Shown here one piece after another: positions 59,356 through 64,000 of a stretch of DNA of 64,000 nucleotides. The notes under the pieces were generated by a model that saw nothing but the letters and a program-made list of their open reading frames with translations, was not told the origin of the DNA and did not search any database. The translations under genes were made by a program, and so were the position numbers. The stretch is from Desulfitobacterium sp050251735 (lineage in GTDB: Bacteria; Bacillota; Desulfitobacteriia; Desulfitobacteriales; Desulfitobacteriaceae), in the NCBI GenBank assembly GCA_050251735.1, contig JBFWMF010000012.1:43159-107158 (forward strand), written 5' to 3'. Every line of letters begins with the position of its first letter. Positions within the stretch are counted from its first letter, which is position 1.

Positions 59356-59468
59356 ATCTGTCCTCCTCCATAAATCTTGATTCCGGAAAAGACCAAAACG
59401 TCAAGCATTCAATAGGATAACTCTATACAATTTCGATCTTTTACAAATGAAAGGGTCTAGTTGACCCA

Positions 59469-61823
59469 TTACTTCATCACCCGCATGGCATTTATGACGG
59501 CAATGAGAGAAACCCCGACATCGGCAAAAACGGCCTCCCACATGGTGGCAACTCCACCTGCTCCGAGGACTAAGACAATAATTTTAACCGCAAAGGCAAA
59601 AATAATATTTTGCCATACAATCCGATAGGTTTTTCGCGAAATTCTGATGGCTGAAGCGATCTTAGAAGGCTCATCAGTCATAATGACGACATCAGCCGCT
59701 TCGATAGCCGCATCAGACCCTAAACCACCCATTGCAATTCCTACATCAGCTCGGGCCAGTACCGGAGCATCATTCACTCCATCCCCAACAAAGACGAGTC
59801 TTCCCTTTGGGGATTTTTCTTTTTCTAGGCTTTCCACTCTCGCTATCTTTTGATCCGGAAGAAGCTCAGCATGCACTTCATCGAGATGAAGCGCTTGACC
59901 AATATTTTCTGCGACTGAGCGGGCATCCCCGGTAAGCATTACAGTTTTCTTGATCCCTAGTTCTTTAAGGGATTGAATTGCGCTCTGAGAATCTTCTTTG
60001 ATCGCATCGGAGATCACCAGATATCCGGCATAGGTTTTGTTTACCGCTACATGGATGATTGTACCGGGCAAGTTGATCGGATCTTGATAAGGTATATTCT
60101 CCTTGATCATCAATTTGGCATTGCCGGCTAGGATTTCTTCCCCTTGACTTTGAATTTTTAGTCCGTGACCGGGTATTTCGTTATAACTTTGGATATCGTC
60201 TTTATTGACTGGTTTACTATAGGCTTTTAAAATGGATTCCGCTATGGGATGATTGGAATAAATCTCCGCTTTGGCTGCTAGTTCGATAAGCTGTTTTTCA
60301 GTGAAACCTTGAGATGGTTTGTTTTGTGTGACTTTGAAGACTCCTTGCGTAAGGGTTCCTGTTTTATCAAAAACAACAACTTCGGCGTTTCTAAGTGCTT
60401 CGAGGTAGTTGCTCCCTTTGACTAAGACCCCCTGTTTGGATGCCCCGCCAATCCCTCCGAAGAAACCTAAAGGAATTGAAATCACTAAAGCACAGGGGCA
60501 AGAGATAACTAAAAAGACTAAGGCCCGGTAGAGCCACTGGTAAAACGTTGCCCCGGGAAACAGGAGAGGGGGAATGATGGCAATCAGGAGAGCAATGATC
60601 ACGACGACTGGTGTATAATAGCGGGCGAATTGGGTGATGAAGTTTTCCGTGGGGGCTTTACGGCTGCTAGCGTTTTCAACAAGATCTAGGATTTTCGCGA
60701 CTGTTGATTCGGCGAATTCTTTGGTTACCTCGATGGTCAATAAACCGTTTTTATTGATGAAACCGCTCAAGACATCCTTACCTGGCTCAATCTCCCGAGG
60801 AACGGATTCCCCGGTCAGTGCAGAGGTGTCAACCATCGACGTTCCCTCTAGTACCTTACCATCAAGGGGTACCCTTTCACCGGGTTTGACGATGATAGTT
60901 TGCCCTTTTGTGACTTGCTCAGGTGAAACTTTCGTAATTTCCTCATTGACCTTAAGGTTGGCGTAATCCGGTCGAATGTCCATAAGCGCGGTGATTGACT
61001 TTCGGGAGCGGTTGACGGCTAAATCTTGAAAGTATTCGCCAACTTGATAAAAGAGCATGACAGCTACACCTTCAGGGAATTCGCCGATAGCGAAGGCACC
61101 TACGGTGGCAATACTCATCAAGAAGTTTTCATCAAAGACCTGACCACGGCGAATGTTGCGGGCGGCATTCAATAAGACCTCTGCTCCGACCAGTAGATAG
61201 CTGATAAAATATAGAGCAAATTCCACCCAGTAGGAAAACCGAAAGATTAAACCAATGGCAAAAACGCCAGCACCGAGAGCGATTCGGATTAGCTCATTTC
61301 GATGATCGGATGCCTCTTCATCGCCCGTCTTTTGTTCATTGGAGACATTTCCGGCATCGTGAATCTCCTTTATTCTCACTCCGGGCTCAATCCGTTGAAG
61401 GACTTGGCCGGCTTCGGCGGCTATGCGACTGAGATCCATTTTTGCGGCTTCGATCGTGAGCCGTTGCGAAGCAAAATCCAAGGTGGCATTTTTAACTCCG
61501 GCGATGTTTCGAATTTCCTTTTCAATTTTATTGACACAGTTCGCGCAGGTGAGTCCAACCAAAATCAGACTTTGAGTGGCTTTTTCAATTTCTTTGTTTT
61601 TAATGATGACTTTGGGTTCAAGTTTTTGGATCACTTTTTTCGCTTCGGATAAGACATGGTCTAACTGGTCAGAATCTGTGGCTTCAATTTTGAGGGTTTT
61701 GGTGACGAAGTTAAGGGAGACTTCCCGGACCCCTTTGATTCCTTTGATGCTATCTTCAATTTTAACGGCACAACTGGCACAGTCCAGACCATCTAAAGTG
61801 AGTTGATTGCGGGCAGTAGTCAA
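59469..61823 (-). CDS. Heavy-metal P1B-type ATPase, Zn/Cd/Pb (CadA/ZntA) type
   Basis: This exporter of about 784 residues moves divalent metal ions out of the cell. It has two N-terminal HMA domains with metal-binding LDCASC (Cys15/Cys18) and LTCANC. The membrane CPC motif is in VISCPCALVISIPLGFFGG, the phosphorylation site in VFDKTGTLTQG, the HP locus in NHPIAESIL and the hinge in GDGVNDAPVLARADVGIAMG. The CPC context and C-terminal helices (NIIFAFAVKIIVLVLGA) favour the Zn/Cd/Pb class over copper. TTG 61823 after AAGGAG is the likely start; the upstream ATG adds a segment of no known function. No metal regulator is adjacent. Confidence 0.92.
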   Translation of the reverse strand: MTTARNQLTLDGLDCASCAVKIEDSIKGIKGVREVSLNFVTKTLKIEATDSDQLDHVLSEAKKVIQKLEPKVIIKNKEIEKATQSLILVGLTCANCVNKIEKEIRNIAGVKNATLDFASQRLTIEAAKMDLSRIAAEAGQVLQRIEPGVRIKEIHDAGNVSNEQKTGDEEASDHRNELIRIALGAGVFAIGLIFRFSYWVEFALYFISYLLVGAEVLLNAARNIRRGQVFDENFLMSIATVGAFAIGEFPEGVAVMLFYQVGEYFQDLAVNRSRKSITALMDIRPDYANLKVNEEITKVSPEQVTKGQTIIVKPGERVPLDGKVLEGTSMVDTSALTGESVPREIEPGKDVLSGFINKNGLLTIEVTKEFAESTVAKILDLVENASSRKAPTENFITQFARYYTPVVVIIALLIAIIPPLLFPGATFYQWLYRALVFLVISCPCALVISIPLGFFGGIGGASKQGVLVKGSNYLEALRNAEVVVFDKTGTLTQGVFKVTQNKPSQGFTEKQLIELAAKAEIYSNHPIAESILKAYSKPVNKDDIQSYNEIPGHGLKIQSQGEEILAGNAKLMIKENIPYQDPINLPGTIIHVAVNKTYAGYLVISDAIKEDSQSAIQSLKELGIKKTVMLTGDARSVAENIGQALHLDEVHAELLPDQKIARVESLEKEKSPKGRLVFVGDGVNDAPVLARADVGIAMGGLGSDAAIEAADVVIMTDEPSKIASAIRISRKTYRIVWQNIIFAFAVKIIVLVLGAGGVATMWEAVFADVGVSLIAVINAMRVMK

Positions 61824-62035
61824 AAGAATCCATCTCCTTGCATAACCATTGTAGAACTCTGGCATTATGATGTACTATAAGCCGAAATTAATGGAAATAT
61901 ACGTTCGGGTGGCAAACGTTGCGGCGCAAAGTGCAGAATCGTTATTCCGGCTTGAACTAAGTATTGCTCGAGTTGTGGCAGTAAGCAATAAATCTATGCA
62001 TTGATCTGAGGGGACTTGTTTACTTTTAGGTATTA
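61824..62035. other. Gap between ATPase and histidine kinase genes
   Basis: A 43-codon open stretch on the minus strand ending near 61866 (YCLLPQLEQYLVQAG onward) looks coding but has a stop before any start, so it may be a gene fragment. I cannot name it. Confidence 0.25.
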
Positions 62036-62082
62036 AAAAAAGCAAGGTGAATTACGCTTTAAACCAATTCATCTTGCTTTTG
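62036..62082. terminator. Terminator of the histidine kinase gene
   Basis: AAAAGCAAGGTGAATT pairs with AATTCATCTTGCTTT, with A- and T-runs on the two sides. Confidence 0.85.
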
Positions 62083-62086
62083 GTAT

Positions 62087-63499
62087 CTATAGGCTATTTT
62101 GCTTGAGGGTAAAACCAAACGTACTTCCTTTCCCTAGGGTGCTTTCTACCATGACTTGACCTCCGTGTCGGTCGATTATTTCCTTTACAATTGCTAAACC
62201 CAAGCCAGTTCCTCCCTCATTTCGGGAGCGTGCCTTATCAACTCGATAAAAACGATCCCAAATGAAAGGAATGTCCTCCGAAGGGATGCCCTGCCCGAAA
62301 TCAGTAATCTCTACTAAGATGTCATTATCATAAGGTATAGCTGAGATAAGGATTTCACCTCCATCAGAAGAGTATCGTATGGCATTATCTAAAAGATTAT
62401 ATATCACTTGCTCTATTCTATCTTCGTCGCCGTAGCAAAGAGTTAAGTCAGAGGTCAGATTCGTAGTGATGATAAGGTTTTTGGCAGCTGTTTGAAGCCT
62501 AAGACTTTTTATTGCTCTATCGATAATAGAGCGTAATGGAAACTCGTCCATGTTAAATAGCGCTGTTTGGGAATCGAAACGCGAAATTTCTAATAAGTCA
62601 TTAACGAGGCGACTTAAACGATGAGTTTCTTTTTGAACGATTTGAAGGTAATTCTTCTCCTCTTGCTTATCTTTTCCTTTCCCTTGAAGGAGGGCATCAA
62701 TATAACCTTGGATAGAGGTTAGCGGGCTTCTAAGTTCATGGGAGACATTGGCAACAAAATTACGTCGCATACTTTCTAATTCTGATAATTGCTTAGACAT
62801 GTGATTTATAGATAAGGCTAGAACACCTAATTCGTCTTTAGATTGGATTTCAACTCTCTCATCAAATTTCCCATCAGCAATATTACGGGTTATCTCGCAA
62901 ACTCTTTTAATTGGCTTTGTGATTTGTCGAGAGAAAATAATTCCTATTAAAACTGAAATGAGTATTCCAAGCAAAGCAGCACCAACATAGATTTTGCTCA
63001 TATTCTTGGAAGTATCATTCACTCCCCTAACGGGTGAATATAAGATAACTCCGCCGATGAACTCATTATCGTGAATCACTGGAGTAACTACACGTATTAC
63101 AGCTTCCTGGAAATATTCGGACTGTCCGCTTTTGATACTGACTTTTCCGGATTGCAGTTGCGTGAGGTCCATCGCCTCTAGAGTGTTTCCCTCACAGTAC
63201 AAGTGATCTGCTGATGCAGTAATGACTTTGCCACATCTGTCAATGACCCAAACTTCTGTACCTAAAATTCTATCAGCTCTATTTACATTAAGTATCACAG
63301 GCCGCGGATTGAGGTTGGACATCAAGTAAGGCATTACCATATTACTTAGCTCTTGGCCTCGAACAACCATTTCTTGTTCTTTGGATTTAATTAAATAGTT
63401 TTCCACTAGATACACTTGCATACTTCCAATAATCGTAATGGCTACGATCACAAGTCCTATATAGCTCGCTAATAGTTTAAAAAAAATACTTTTATTCAT
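62087..63499 (-). CDS. Sensor histidine kinase of OmpR-type two-component system
   Basis: This 470-residue kinase has two membrane helices (IFFKLLASYIGLVIVAITII and VGAALLGILISVLIGIIFSR) around an extracytosolic domain of about 125 residues. Next come HAMP (IKRVCEITRNIADGKFDERV), HisKA (NFVANVSHELRSPLTSIQGY) and HATPase (VIYNLLDNAIRYSSDGGE, DFGQGIPSEDIPFIWDRFYR, GTGLGLAIVKEIIDRHGGQ). It is intact, unlike its regulator. ATG 63499 lies inside the regulator's 3' end; the longer frame reads through regulator sequence and is not a real start. Confidence 0.92.
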   Translation of the reverse strand: MNKSIFFKLLASYIGLVIVAITIIGSMQVYLVENYLIKSKEQEMVVRGQELSNMVMPYLMSNLNPRPVILNVNRADRILGTEVWVIDRCGKVITASADHLYCEGNTLEAMDLTQLQSGKVSIKSGQSEYFQEAVIRVVTPVIHDNEFIGGVILYSPVRGVNDTSKNMSKIYVGAALLGILISVLIGIIFSRQITKPIKRVCEITRNIADGKFDERVEIQSKDELGVLALSINHMSKQLSELESMRRNFVANVSHELRSPLTSIQGYIDALLQGKGKDKQEEKNYLQIVQKETHRLSRLVNDLLEISRFDSQTALFNMDEFPLRSIIDRAIKSLRLQTAAKNLIITTNLTSDLTLCYGDEDRIEQVIYNLLDNAIRYSSDGGEILISAIPYDNDILVEITDFGQGIPSEDIPFIWDRFYRVDKARSRNEGGTGLGLAIVKEIIDRHGGQVMVESTLGKGSTFGFTLKQNSL

Positions 63500-63896
63500 T
63501 TCGGGCGACCTCGAACTTATAGCCAAGTCCCCAGACAGTTTGTATGTACACGGGTGCTTCAGGAACTGATTCAAGCTTTCTTCTTAGGCGTTTAATAGTA
63601 TTATCAATGGTTCGGGTATCCCCCATATAATCAAATCCCCAAACTTTTAGCATAATATTTTCTCGTTGCAGTACGATTCCTGGATTGCTGGCAAAAAACC
63701 AAAGCAAACTAAATTCTTTGGCAGTGAGCTCAAGAAGTTGGCCCAAGATTTCCACCTTAAAGGATTCTTTATTAAGGATGAACCCTGGGTACTTTATGAT
63801 TTGAAGCTCTTCAGAACTAGCTGAATTAAAACGGCGTAATACGGCTTTGGCTCTAGCCAAAAGTTCACCTGGATTCCGTTGTTTTACAACAACCAC
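63492..63896 (-). pseudogene. OmpR-type response regulator lacking its receiver domain
   Basis: Only the linker and DNA-binding part is present: NPGELLARAKAVLRRF, then the winged helix LTAKEFSLLWFFASNPGIVL, DTRTIDNTIKRLRRKL and VWGLGYKFE. The roughly 105-residue receiver with the phospho-acceptor Asp is gone; upstream, the frame reaches MVVVKQRNPGE and then a terminator (63914) and unrelated sequence. A GTG at 63896 could start translation of a constitutive DNA-binding domain, so it may be truncated rather than dead. Confidence 0.75.
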
Positions 63897-63913
63897 ATAT
63901 TAAAACGAACCTT

Positions 63914-63940
63914 AAGGCCCGAGAATACGGGCCTTTCTTT
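63914..63940 (+). terminator. Hairpin terminator near the right edge
   Basis: AAGGCCCG pairs with CGGGCCTT, followed by TCTTTTG. It separates the truncated regulator from the sequence to the right. Confidence 0.75.
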
Positions 63941-63964
63941 TGTCAATCTTTTTGCATTATTATG

Positions 63965-63993
63965 TTGTGTATTGTCGTGTATTAGTGTATAAT
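63965..63993 (+). promoter_or_regulatory. Possible promoter at the right edge
   Basis: A perfect TATAAT at 63988-63993 and a weak TTGTGT at 63965-63970 with a 17-base spacer. Any gene it serves lies outside the window. Confidence 0.35.
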
Positions 63994-64000
63994 AGGATAA

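Overview
This window looks like chromosomal DNA of an anaerobic, low-to-mid GC Gram-positive bacterium of the class Clostridia. Gene content best fits the Desulfitobacterium/Desulfosporosinus group, but that is inferred from protein style, not a search. Supporting signs are strong GGAGG-type ribosome sites, frequent TTG/GTG starts, an S-box riboswitch, GatCAB, a SigI/RsgI pair, FMN-binding lipoproteins with ApbE enzymes and a DUF2680 protein.

Layout. 1-5.7 kb: end of purH, purD, a manganese-catalase/CotJC-like protein, an MFS transporter and two unrecognised genes. 5.7-8.9 kb (minus strand): metNIQ methionine importer under an S-box (SAM) riboswitch. 9.0-17.5 kb: complete histidine block, a TrpR-like regulator plus hisZ, then hisG-D-C-B-H-A-F-IE. 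Both transcription units carry the same 20-bp palindrome at their promoters. 17.6-27.1 kb: a flavin-based extracytosolic redox island. It holds two ApbE lipoproteins, a NusG_II protein, a Gx-family membrane protein, an ECF-T-like protein, a two-domain FMN-binding lipoprotein, a sensor kinase/NarL regulator pair, and a lipoprotein joining one FMN-binding domain to a beta-helix. 27.1-29.2 kb (minus): CoA-disulfide-reductase/rhodanese fusion with an ArsR regulator. 29.3-48.7 kb: mostly housekeeping (pcrA, Mn pyrophosphatase, ligA, gatCAB, nifV-like, icd, purC, lgt, carboxynorspermidine genes, rlmD).

48.7-64 kb is accessory and envelope-related. It has two OmpR-type two-component systems (one with a possible frameshift at the kinase start, one with a regulator lacking its receiver domain), sigI-rsgI, degraded IS4-type and IS1182-type transposases, an Rrf2 regulator with a cupin, four small exported proteins, and a Zn/Cd/Pb-type P-type ATPase.

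Two parts stand out. The first is the redox island, which resembles the flavin-based extracellular electron transfer locus of Listeria but has a different set of FMN carriers, including the beta-helix fusion. The second is the envelope region. Three sequences share ACCCCC/A-N20-CGAA, consistent with SigI promoters: one before sigI itself, one before a small exported protein, and one heading a short transcript that contains no recognised gene. In addition, four small exported proteins and RsgI all end in tryptophan. Both are hypotheses from reading the sequence and need searches or experiments to confirm.
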